Shown in pieces: positions 1 through 10,000 of a stretch of DNA of 64,000 bases. The position numbers and the translations under genes are program-made. The notes under the pieces were generated by a model that was not told the origin of the DNA, did not search any database, and saw only the letters and a list, made by a program, of their open reading frames with translations. Position 1 is the stretch's first letter. Each line of letters opens with the position of its first letter. This DNA comes from Aurantiochytrium sp. KH105. Lineage: Eukaryota > Sar > Bigyra > Thraustochytrida > Thraustochytriidae. The stretch lies in contig BGKB01000131.1 in assembly GCA_003116975.1 (NCBI GenBank), positions 124,001-188,000 of the forward strand, written 5' to 3'.

Positions 1-3000
1 AATCTTTTGCGCCTGCAGCTGCTCCAATTCTGCGGCCTTGCGCACGAGCTCATCCACCACCTTTTCAGCTTCACCTTGCCACCGCGCATCGGCCGGGTCC
101 GTGGCACGAATATAGAGAGCCGGCTCTGAGAAAGTCAGCGAGATTGCGCGCCGCGTCTGGAGCTCGGACAGAACCCGTATGACACCTGACACGCTCATAC
201 CTTGCACATCCGCCACCTGCGCCAAGGCACATTTCCCAGAAGCATCAGCTAGCTCCAAGGCCTTCTTGAGCACTCCGTTCGAGCTAGCTGGGTCCTGCGA
301 TCGCAGCACGGAAATTGTGCAGCTCGCGTACCCTGAAGGCAGCAGCTGCACGAGACGCAGAGGCGGCAACGACAAGTGTACAATAAGGGTCTCTAGAACA
401 GCTTCCTTCATGTCGAGCTTGAGCGCAAGCTCGTCGAGGCGTAGTGCAATTTGCCTCTGAGAACGCCGTTCGCCGAGCGTCCGGAGCAAGCTGCGAATGG
501 GCATACGCCCGTCGACGCCTTCTGCGTGCGCAAGAGAGTGTAGTCGCATTGCGTCTACCTCGTCAAACATGCACACGCAAACTGCCTCGCGGCCATCGCG
601 ACCCGCACGCCCGACCTCTTGTACATAGTCCTCAATGGAACGCGGCATTCCCATGTGAACAACGCCGCGAATATTGGCCTTGTCAATACCCATGCCAAAT
701 GCCACAGTAGCCACGACAACGCGGAAGCTACCTTTCATGAAACCCGTCTGCACCGTCGAACGGTCGCTGCCAGACATGCTTCCGTGATAAGCGCGAGCAG
801 AGATGCCGTAGGAACGCAATCGTTCGGCAACCAGCTCTGTCTCGTTGCGTGTGCGAACATAGACAATGACGCTTGCTGGCTTGGCAAGTCGAGCTCCACT
901 TTCTTCGCGTGCGGATTTCTGGGGCTTGCCCTCACCATCCAGGAGAGTAAGCAGCTTTTTAAATCGATGCTCCCCATCGCTGGGGACGATGCAAGCTTCC
1001 AAATGGAGATTTTCGCGAAGCCATGAGCCTGCCTTGAGGCCGCTCTTCGCGTCAACGCCGAGCACGCCGCAAATGTCCCGCACAACCTTTCCTGTAGCGG
1101 TTGCCGTGAGGCCCAGCACACAGCGCGGTCGCAAGCACGCCAAATCGTGCCGTGTTTCGTCATTCTCGCTACTGCCGGTACCCGAGCGCGCAAGCAACTC
1201 GCGAAGGCGCAAGAATGCGGGGCGGAAGTTGTGGGACCACGACGAAATACAATGCGCCTCATCGACGCAAACCAGCGAGATCTCGGGAAGAAGACCAGGC
1301 GTTCGCACGAGTCGTTGAAAACTCGACGAAAAGAGTCGTTCAGGTGACACAAAGAGAACCTTGATGCGCCCGGCCTGCACCATTTTGATCGCCCGAGCCA
1401 TTTCACGCCCCGACTGCTGGTGCGAGAGAATGGCTCCGGGTATTGCCATGGGCAAACTTTTCAGCTGATCTTCCATGAGCGCCACCAGAGGAGAGATAAC
1501 GAGCGTGAGTCCTGGAAGAAGCAATGCAGGAAGCTGGTAGCAAAGTGACTTGCCGGACCCAGTTCCCTGTACCAGCAGACTGGACTTGCCTTGCATGATG
1601 CGTTTAATTGCCCATAGCTGATCCCCACGAAACTTCTCAAAGCCAAAGACATCTTCAAGAACACCTTCGAGGACCTCTTCGGAAGGTCCCTTGTCCGCGT
1701 CCATTTCGCGGAAAACGTGCTCGTGGGCGTCCTTGCGCTCTAATTCCCCAGCAGCTGCCTCGATGTTGCGCTCCACCAGATCGGCCTTTTTCCCGTTCAC
1801 AGAGAGTCCGCGTCGTTTTAAGGACTCCTTAAGCTGGGGCACAGACATTGCCGAAAAGGCGACGCGTGCATCAGCAAGACGTTCCTCCTCAAAGGCAACA
1901 TCTGAACTCGGCCGAAGAAGCTCCTCCGCGACGCGGTCAGACTGGTCGTCAGCCCACATGAAGAAATTGCATCCTCCGCGCCCGCCGCCGCCCCGATTTC
2001 GCCAAGCTTGCGGGCCGTTATTCTCACGGCCGACGCTGCAAGCATAAAATTGCTTGCCGCGGTTTTTGCCAGCCTTTTTCACGGTCAATAAGACTGCAGG
2101 CAGCTGATGGCCTGGGCAGAGCGGCGCATCGTCGATAGAGGGACGCGAAAGGAGTTTACTAGAGCCCTTCGGCGCATCAACTTGGACTGTGCCGTCCGAG
2201 CTCGCGGCTGCAAGGCGATCAACGATGCCCTCAAGCGCGTCACTTTGTGTGGCCACCATCTTGCGCTGAGATACCAGGCCGGACGATGCCCCATCGTGGT
2301 CGTTACCCTCTGAGGGGGCGTAACCTCTCGCGGACTCGTACATTTCTTTGCGAGCTTTGAGCCGGCCGCTGCCGCCCTTTTTCCTGTCACGCCATCGATT
2401 CTTGCGGAGATCAAGCTTGACAAAGTTCTGTGAAAGCTCGCGGCGTGCCGGCACTGCATTTGGCGCGGTCGCGGCGGATGGCTTTTTGCGTGTCTTTCCA
2501 GAAGACGAGGTAGCTTCCGCCTTGTCTGAGGACATGGGCTGAGGTGCAGACACATCTTCGCGAGGTTGACGTTTGCGGGGCGCCTCGGGGCTTGCCGGAA
2601 TCACCCCACTTCGACTGTTGTGCGCAACATCTTCTTCTTCATAAAGGTCATTTTCCTTTTCAGGTACCGGTCGCAAGGCGCGCAGCTTTTCGGAGATGTC
2701 TTCGCGCGACGCTTGCTGAGGAGAGCCAAAAAGACACTTCTTGACCACCGCGGAACTAGCCTTACGGGGGGGCGCTTCCGAAGCAGTCACGGCAGTTGCG
2801 CGTTCGCTATTTCCACTGCTGCTGTAATGGGAGCCAGGCGATGAAGCCACAGAAGCAGCATGCGCAGCTTGAGGCGAGCCAAGATGTGTGTTTGAGGAGT
2901 CCTTGAGAGGTGAGGCGACGCCTGGCGAGGCTAAAAGTGCTGCACGCCTCGAAGACATCGTGCTCGACGAACGAGTTAGACCCTTGTGGCGCGCTGCTGC

Positions 3001-3762
3001 GAGCGCAGCGCCAGCTACCACCCCAGACCCTCGCGACACTTTTTTGGCACCAAGCTCTCGCAATGCTTGACCTGGCTTGCGGCTGAGGACACTTTGGGAG
3101 CCGTAGGGTAAGGCACTTGCATTATGAACCTTGGAGACACCCTTTCCACCATGTCGACCCGCAGACACAGGCGGCAACCCTAGCGCTGCCCCTTTGCTAT
3201 TTGTGATGGGCGAGGCGCCGATCTCGTCTGCAGCAGCCCCTTGCCTCTTGTCGGGTGTAGCAGCAAGAATATCTTCCTCGTTGGAGTGCGCACGCTCTGG
3301 GGTCGAGCATGTGGACCCGCGACGAAATCGCTCCTCCACAAGAGGACTCGCGGCCACAGCATAGCGACGGCGTTTTAACAAGAGGGGCTGTTCCGGAGTG
3401 CCGGGTATAGCTCGCGCTGCATGGCCATCGCCGCGTTTACGTTTGAGCTCCGGCGACGCGGCCACGGCAAAAGCAGCTTCTTCGTTTCGCCCTCGTTTCT
3501 GCGGCGACTCGTGCAAGACCGATTGCGCCGCTTTATGTTGAACCGGCGCGTTGCGCGCTTCGCGCACGCGGAGCCCCTCGGCCTCCTTTTTCAGCATGCC
3601 ATAGCGCTTGTACTGCGTCTTGATGTGGACGAAGGTGTCCGCGTCCCGCGCCGTTGGTGGTCGCCCATGTTGGGCCTCGAACTGGGTCTCCCAGCGCCGC
3701 AGCCGCATCTCGATCTTACCGAGCCGCGCCTCCACCTCTGCCAGCCTTCCCTGCGTCGCCAT
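1..3762 (-). CDS. RECQ4: RecQ4-family DNA helicase (Sld2-like N-terminus, GRF zinc finger, SAP, RecQ core), 3' end outside the window
   Basis: A single open frame starts at the ATG at 3762 and stays open for 1254 codons to the left edge, so the C-terminus is missing from the window. Residues about 1-50 (motifs RLRRWETQFEAQHGRPP and YKRYGMLKKEA) match the Sld2/RECQL4 N-terminal replication-initiation domain. Residues about 549-602 form a GRF-type zinc finger (LCPGHQL, GKQFYACS, CNFFMWADD) with a Gly/Arg-rich insert. Residues about 639-670 form a SAP helix-loop-helix (MSVPQLKESLKRRGLSVNGK). The helicase core has Walker A GTGSGKSLCYQ (K738), DEAHCISSWSHNFRP (D834), LTATAT and VGRAGRDG. SWSHNFRP, plus HAEGVDG near the end, are RECQL4-type rather than BLM-type. 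The family acts in nuclear replication initiation and repair, unwinding DNA 3'-5'. The long middle, residues about 60-530, is Ser/Ala/Lys-rich and probably disordered. The gene is divergent from the AIF gene. Confidence 0.93.
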   Translation of the reverse strand, partial: MATQGRLAEVEARLGKIEMRLRRWETQFEAQHGRPPTARDADTFVHIKTQYKRYGMLKKEAEGLRVREARNAPVQHKAAQSVLHESPQKRGRNEEAAFAVAASPELKRKRGDGHAARAIPGTPEQPLLLKRRRYAVAASPLVEERFRRGSTCSTPERAHSNEEDILAATPDKRQGAAADEIGASPITNSKGAALGLPPVSAGRHGGKGVSKVHNASALPYGSQSVLSRKPGQALRELGAKKVSRGSGVVAGAALAAARHKGLTRSSSTMSSRRAALLASPGVASPLKDSSNTHLGSPQAAHAASVASSPGSHYSSSGNSERATAVTASEAPPRKASSAVVKKCLFGSPQQASREDISEKLRALRPVPEKENDLYEEEDVAHNSRSGVIPASPEAPRKRQPREDVSAPQPMSSDKAEATSSSGKTRKKPSAATAPNAVPARRELSQNFVKLDLRKNRWRDRKKGGSGRLKARKEMYESARGYAPSEGNDHDGASSGLVSQRKMVATQSDALEGIVDRLAAASSDGTVQVDAPKGSSKLLSRPSIDDAPLCPGHQLPAVLLTVKKAGKNRGKQFYACSVGRENNGPQAWRNRGGGGRGGCNFFMWADDQSDRVAEELLRPSSDVAFEEERLADARVAFSAMSVPQLKESLKRRGLSVNGKKADLVERNIEAAAGELERKDAHEHVFREMDADKGPSEEVLEGVLEDVFGFEKFRGDQLWAIKRIMQGKSSLLVQGTGSGKSLCYQLPALLLPGLTLVISPLVALMEDQLKSLPMAIPGAILSHQQSGREMARAIKMVQAGRIKVLFVSPERLFSSSFQRLVRTPGLLPEISLVCVDEAHCISSWSHNFRPAFLRLRELLARSGTGSSENDETRHDLACLRPRCVLGLTATATGKVVRDICGVLGVDAKSGLKAGSWLRENLHLEACIVPSDGEHRFKKLLTLLDGEGKPQKSAREESGARLAKPASVIVYVRTRNETELVAERLRSYGISARAYHGSMSGSDRSTVQTGFMKGSFRVVVATVAFGMGIDKANIRGVVHMGMPRSIEDYVQEVGRAGRDGREAVCVCMFDEVDAMRLHSLAHAEGVDGRMPIRSLLRTLGERRSQRQIALRLDELALKLDMKEAVLETLIVHLSLPPLRLVQLLPSGYASCTISVLRSQDPASSNGVLKKALELADASGKCALAQVADVQGMSVSGVIRVLSELQTRRAISLTFSEPALYIRATDPADARWQGEAEKVVDELVRKAAELEQLQAQKI

Positions 3763-4711
3763 CTCGCGCGCGCGCCGGCCGCTCGCACCTTGCGCCAGCG
3801 GCTGCGCCGACAGCGACCCCCGCCGCCCTCCGGCCCACCGAAAGGTTAATCGACTGCTCGACGCGCTGCACGCAGAGCGCGCCCGACTCGGTCTCGGTGC
3901 TCGACCTCGCAACCTAACCACCGCTGCGTCCCTTTCCCGTAACACTCGCACATTGGGCATCCGCCGTGTCTTCACGCCCAATCAGGTGTCTCCGCAACGC
4001 AAAATGTGGCCCAGCGTCTGCGACGCGCGGACCAATCGATGGGGGGCCCCGGCTTGATCCGGTAACGTCCGCACGCGCGCGACGCGCGGGGACGACGAAT
4101 CGGGTGTCTGCGCAACGCGAATCCGGCGGCTGTGAAGTCCGCGTTCAACGCCGCTCCGGCAAAGCGGCTCCGCGCCGAGTCCCGCGGCCGAGGCAGCGTA
4201 GCGAGCTCCGCGCGCGCGCGGGCGGGAAGGGAGCGCGCGGGCGAGCGCGCGCGAGCGCGCGGGCGTTTCTCTCTCTGCGGCCCGAGGCGATCCGGGTCGC
4301 GAAGAAGGCGCGGACGGAGATAAGGCAAGTCCCGAGACCGAGGTGAAGCAAAGCGCGGCCAAGATAAGATACTGCTGCTTCTGCTGCAGCTACGCGAGCT
4401 GCTGGTGGTGCTGCTGGTGGTGGTGCTGGTGCTGAGGCCCTTTTCGCTCCGCCCGGACGCGAGATTGCGACGCGAGAGACGCGACGCGGGATCGGGAGAG
4501 AATCGTGCGCGTAGAGTATCAGCCTTTCTTTCCGGCCGGTCTGCTGACCTGGCTTGCCTGTGACAAAGTCTTGGACGCGGCGAGGCTTACGCGCGCAGGT
4601 GGACGCGACGAACGAGAACACCTTCGCGAGTGACGCGACGTGATCAGAAGAGGGGCGCGGCTCTAGAAAAGGATTCTCGTACGGGTTTGTTTCGCAGCCG
4701 AGGTTGCAAGG
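3763..4711. promoter_or_regulatory. Divergent RECQ4/AIF intergenic region
   Basis: This 949-bp gap separates two head-to-head genes, so it probably carries both promoters and 5' UTRs (inference). It is very CpG-rich. Around 4205-4265 there is a dense run of alternating GC dinucleotides broken by GAGC and GGGC, a candidate Z-DNA-forming segment. At 4376-4432 a CTGCTG/GGTGCTG-rich triplet tract occurs. A CCTAACC motif lies at 3912-3918. I saw no TATA box at a sensible distance from either start and no convincing gene. Confidence 0.5.
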
Positions 4712-5949
4712 ATGGGGCTGGCACGAGGAATTTTGGCGTCAAGGCGAGCGGGCCCAGTCCTACGTGGGAGGCATTGGGGGACCCGCGGGCTGCATGGCAG
4801 CTCGCCACGGTATCAGCAGCAGCGGGAGTGGCGCCGTACCGCGAACGCCAAATCCAAGACGCTCGTGGCGACAGCTACGGCTGCGGCAGTTTCTATCGCT
4901 GGCGCCACCCTCTACTTTTCGCAAGGAGCAGAAGAAAATGTCGCACGCATGGACGAAGACCCTCTACTGACAAGAACGGAGAGCATTTTCAACCGACGGC
5001 GGATCAACAGCCGCCCGAAAAAACTCGTCGGCCAAGTCCACTACGAATATGTCATCGTGGGGTCCGGTACGGCGGCCTACACTGCGCTCGAGGCAATTCG
5101 GCAATCGCGGCCAAAGTCTTCTATTCTGCTCATCTCTGAGGAGCAACAGATGCCGCGCATTGACGTGGATACTTTTCAGGATCCGCTGCCCGACGAACTT
5201 TACGACGTGTACAACGATTGGCGTCGCCATATTGCCTGTAAACTGGACTCGAGTGAGAGCACCGAGCTCATTGGCCAGGGCATGCGCAAGTGGTCCACGC
5301 GGGGCTCGGGCGGATCCGCGAACGGAAAAAAGGCCCAGGCCGTTTCTCTTTTGGTCGAGGCTGCCGGCGACCTGAACGTGAATCCCGAGGACAAGACCAT
5401 TCAGCTATCAGACGGGAGCGTTCTTTCCTACGACAAGTGCCTGCTAGCGCCTCCCGGCAAGCCCCGGGAGTTGTACGTACTCAAGTCGAGCATTTCCTTC
5501 CTCCTGCGCGATCGCATCAACGCCTTGCGCGATTTCCAGGATTTTGATGACCTGCACAATGTCGTGAGCAAGGGAGGCAAGACCGTGCTGGTTGTGGGCG
5601 GAGGCTTTCTCGGAACGAGCATTTCCGCCGCGCTGCTCAACCTTAACAAGTCGCTGGAGCAGCCGAATCGCATTGTACAGGCATTTGTCGAGGCAACTGC
5701 GCTGCAACAATACTTTCCTGATTATCTGTGCTCTCACATCACGGCGGGTCTAGAAAAGCAAGGCCTGGAGCGCAAGCCTGATGTTCTTGTTACGGGCGTG
5801 TCGCGCAGCGAGCCTTCTGATTCGCCGGCGTCTCAGCCCGTGGAACAGCACCACGTCTCTTCGTCATCGCAAAGCGCACTTGCATCCGCCGCCGCCCCTG
5901 CCGCTGCTCCTGCTGCTGCTGCTGCTCCTGCTGCTGCTGCTGCTGCTGC

Positions 5950-5982
<33 letters not shown>

Positions 5983-6670
5983 GGGAAGCGGTCGCTTCGA
6001 TCGGGAGACGGGCCTGCCAGAACAGGTTTGCGTGACATTCATGCAAAACACAAAAAAAGAATTTCTTGACGCCGACCTGGTTGTGCTCGCGAGTACAAAT
6101 GTAGACCCCAACGTGGAAATTGCGCGAACGAGTGACCTCGAAGTCGACCCTCGCTCCGGAGGCATTGTCGTCAATCCATCTCTCGAGGCGTACGACGGTC
6201 TCTTTGTTGCCGGCAGCGCCGCTTCCTACTATGATGCCTCGCTGAACCGCCGTCGACGCAACGACTTTTACGACAATGCGCTCAATTCGGGTCTTTTGGC
6301 AGGCCAAAACATGGTGGCCGAGAATGGCCGTCTGTACCGCTACATGCATCAGCCCACCTTTCGGTTTTCGTTGCCGAACCTGGATCTATCGTTTGATGCT
6401 GTAGGCGAGATCAATTCGAACCTTCCCACCGTCGGCACATGGCTTGCAAAGCGGGACGATGCCGGCAGACCTACGCAGGACACTGCGTTTGAGCGCGGTA
6501 TTGTCTTTTATCTGCGCAACAATGTTGTGGTTGGCGTGCTATGTTGCAATGCCCCTGAGTGTCTCGATGTTGCGCGGGACGTTCTCCGCGCCCGCATGAA
6601 CTTTGAGGATGCTAGCAAGCTCATTCTCCTCGCGCCGACAAACTGGACAAAAACTTTAAAAACAAAATGA
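4712..6670 (+). CDS. AIFM1: Apoptosis-inducing-factor-type mitochondrial FAD/NADH oxidoreductase
   Basis: The frame encodes 652 residues. The N-terminus (MGLARGILASRRAGPV) is Arg-rich without acidic residues, a probable mitochondrial presequence. A hydrophobic stretch at about 50-69 could anchor it in the inner membrane, as in human AIF. The FAD dinucleotide fold starts at about 110 (YVIVGSGTAAYTALEAI), the NAD fold at about 289 (KTVLVVGGGFLGTSISAAL), and LLAPPGKPREL matches the AIF segment between them. Near the C-terminus VAGSAASYYD, LPTVGTW and GIVFYLRNNVVVG are AIF-specific and belong to the AIF C-terminal dimerisation domain. In animals AIF supports complex I assembly through CHCHD4/MIA40 and its cleaved form promotes chromatin degradation; which role applies here is unknown. 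The human segment VEHHDHA reads NDFYDNA here, so the flavin/NADH-side histidines may differ. A low-complexity Ala/Asp tract is inserted at about 390-425. The gene converges on GCN1. Confidence 0.9.
5902..5980 (+). repeat. Coding triplet microsatellite: (GCT)n then (GAC)n in the AIF gene
   Basis: A near-perfect GCTGCT array, interrupted by CCT codons, encodes polyalanine with a few prolines. It runs directly into ten GAC codons encoding polyaspartate. The tract sits between the NAD fold and the C-terminal domain of the AIF-like protein, where human AIF has no such sequence. Triplet purity implies recent slippage. Confidence 0.9.
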
Positions 6671-7075
6671 AGGAAGACCGACAGCCCCACCGGCACAGTG
6701 AGAAATCCGGCCTCTGCAATGCAATACAACACAATGCACACATTTTTTCTTTATTATTGACGAGCCTTGTATGTGGGTGCGATCCATGCCGTGCGCGAGT
6801 GACTGATAAGAACAGTGCGTAATGAGTGACTTTCTCATCAATTCCCTAGTTGAGAAGGAAGAGAAGTCTTGGGAGTAGGACCCAGGGAAGTCGAAAAGGC
6901 TGCCCGAGGTCTCGTATTGGGAGATACATTTCTCTTTCGATTTGCACCTTCTACTGCTCCTGCCATGTACAAAATCTCAAAAAAAAAACCAAACAGGACT
7001 TTTCATGAATTATACTTGCTTGCTTGCTTGCAGAAAAAACTTAGGCCTAGGCCGTACCTGATCGTCGGCTCACGT
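6671..7075. other. Convergent intergenic spacer AIF / GCN1
   Basis: This 405-bp spacer lies between two stop codons on opposite strands and should hold both 3' UTRs and polyadenylation sites. It contains A-rich and T-rich runs (for example 6967-6990) and a short CTTG tetranucleotide array at 7015-7032. No gene is seen. Confidence 0.6.
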
Positions 7076-10000
7076 TCAAAAGGCTTCTTCTACGGTATCC
7101 TCATCGACTCCGGCAAGAGTTTTACGGCAATACTCGCCCAGACTGCGGCCCACCGCGGCCGAGGAGATGCCCTTGATCACCGCCTTGAGCACTTCCGGGT
7201 CCGACCGCACTTGCGTCACAGCCAAGAGAGCCTGATCAGCTGCAACGCGCAACTTGGGCTCCTTGGTGGCGGCAAAGATATCTGGGGCCACGCGCGAACC
7301 ATATGCTTTCATCAGCTCCGGGTTCAGGCGCGAAGCACGCTTCAAAGCCTGCATCGCGCCAATGCGAACATCCATGAGCTTGTCCTTGAGACCACTCAAG
7401 AGCCTCTCCACGAGACTGTCGGTGACCTTGGGCGCAGTGTCAGCGCCGACGCTGGCGAGCCAGGCGCCACAGGCATTGAGCGCCTCCTCGCGCAACGTCG
7501 GGTTATCCAGCGAGACGCCATGCGCCCACGTCTCTTCGACAATGTCCTTGAACCAGCCCGGCGCATTCTCGCTTCCCAACAACAGGTCTGTGCAAGACGA
7601 TGCCGCCGCACCCACGAGCAGACACGGCGTGTGAACGCTGGCCCAAGATCCGGCGGACGGTGCCGCATCCTCGCGAAGCGAGTCGACGCGCTTTCGCACG
7701 GCGACCTCAAAAGCCTGCGCGCCCTGCTCAACATGCTTGAGCACACGCGCCAAACAGATGCTCGACTGCTTGCGGATTGCCGCGTGGCGGTTAAAGAGGA
7801 GATTCTCCGACTCCATCTTGCCCGCGCACTTGCCAAGCACGGGCTGCGTTGCCTTGGCGCCCGAGATGAGAAGCACGCCAGAAAGCGCCTCTAGAACCGA
7901 AAGGCGCACGCCGGAGTCCGTCTCGGGCGCCACTGCCGTGTTTCCAAGGTCGTTCACAAGAGGATCCACGCGTGTGCCAATCTTGATGAGCTTTTTCAAG
8001 GCAGCGGTGCCATTGTCCCGCACGCGCGTGTGCTCGCTGTTGAGCGCCTTGACAAAGGTCGTCTGTAACTGCGGGAGAAAAGGGCGCAAGAGAGGCCCTC
8101 CCTTGTCGAGGAGTTTGCTCAGCGTCTGCAAAATTGCGACCTTGACCTGCCAAGGAAAACGATCTCCGACGATACGAATAAGAGGACCCGTAATCTTGAT
8201 GACAAAGGGTCGAAGCGCTGCAGGCGAGGTCAAGTCAACGAGCTCGCCGAGTCCCAGCGCAGCGCTCTCGCGTTGCTCCGCAGAACCGTTCATGAGGGCG
8301 TGCTGGTAGAGAGGCAGCAGCGGCTCGAGACCCTTGGGCAGGCAAAGCCCGGGCAGCACGTAGTTGGCCGCCTCATTTCGATCCTTGAGGCGATACTTGG
8401 CGTCGGAGGCCACGCTCTTGAGCATGCTTCGAATGAAATCGAGCTGGCCCAGAAGGGTATCCTGCGGTGTCGCTTTGATGACGCTAGAAAAGGCCTTCCA
8501 GGACTCGGTGAGAAGGACCTTGTCCTCTTCCATGCTCGAAAAGCGCTTGATGAGCTCCTTGAGAATGGCGGCAAGGTGATCCGAAAAGTCTGCCTCAGTC
8601 GTTGCGCAAAAGGTGCCGAGCATGGCGACCACGACACGCTTCTCCTCTGTCGACTTTGACTCTACGAGGACGTTGAGGAGTCCGGGCACAAGCCAGGCCA
8701 CACGCTCCTCCTCAATGCTTTGCAGCATTGAACACGTGGCGTCCCAGACGTGAGTCATGTCCTCTTCGTGTGCGCCACCGGGGCCGCCCGCGCCCTTGAC
8801 GAGCTCGCGCAAGCAAAATCCCTGAATTTTGTCCACGTAAAAGTGCAGCACAGGCGAAATCGTTTCACACACTGCGCCGAGCGCCTTGGCATGGAACGGC
8901 GTCATGGGCGAGACCAAGAGCTTGGGCAGGAGCAGCGGCATAATCTCGCGACTGCGGAGCGCGAGGATCTTGGTGAGGCCCTCGAGCGCCCGCTCGCCTT
9001 CCTCGTTGTCCAGACCCGAGGCCTCGAGGCTCGTGAGCATGTTAGGAACGATTTCGTTCATTGCCACAGAGCCAACCTGGCGGTAGAGAGCGCCAAAGGC
9101 CTCGGCAGCGGCCTCCTGGACGTCCTCGTCCTCGTCGCTGAGACCGCTTTGCACCGCCGGGAGAAGACGCGGCACGAAGCCTTCGAGCTGCTTTCTGCTC
9201 GCGGCCTCGATAACGGCCAGCAAACCGAGCGCGATACCTGCGCGCGTGTCGGCATCGTCGCTCTTGAAACCATCCTGGATGATGGGAATAATATCGGGGA
9301 GAACGCGCTCTCCGAGCTTGCGCACGATGTCGCCAAGACTACGACCTGCAGCCATGCGCTTGTCATCCGACTCTCCGGACAGCCCGGCGACGATCTTGTC
9401 CATGAGCGGCTTGAGAATCTCCTTGAGCGCGCGACCGGTGTTGACGACGAGGTTCTTCCAGACCTTGAGAGCGCTTTGGCGCACGACGGCCGAACGATCC
9501 GTGCGCATAAGGTACACGGACGCAAGCACATCTTTGCGTTTTTCCTCGCCCAGGGCCTTGCCAAGAGCAGCATCAAAGTTCGCATCCACAACAGCCGTGG
9601 CGCGCCGCAGGGCGTGCTTACCGCCTTGGGCGCCGCCCTGGGCGCTGCCCTTGGTCTCCTCTTCATCCTCGCTGTCCGTCATGTCCGCGTCGTCCTCGTC
9701 GTCAGCCTCTTGGAAGGCCTCGCGCGCTTGACGCGCGGCCGCCACGGCCTCGGCACTTCCGCCGACGCGATACAGGAGATCGCCAAGCAAATGGACGGAG
9801 CTCTGGCGCACGCGCCACTTTTCGTCCTCGAGGCCTTCCTCCAACACAGGCAGGAGCATGTGTGTATGCTCGATCGCATGCTGTTCCACAATAACCTGAC
9901 CGGCGCGCATGGAGACGTCACGCACAAACTCGGACTCGTCCGCGAGGCCGTTGACCACAATGGGCAACTCGCGCGTCACAAACTGCTCGTTCTTCTTAAC

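Noticed and set aside
735-1406. 223-residue minus-strand frame
   Set aside because: Out-of-frame reading of the RECQ4 helicase core, whose true frame carries the DEAH box here.
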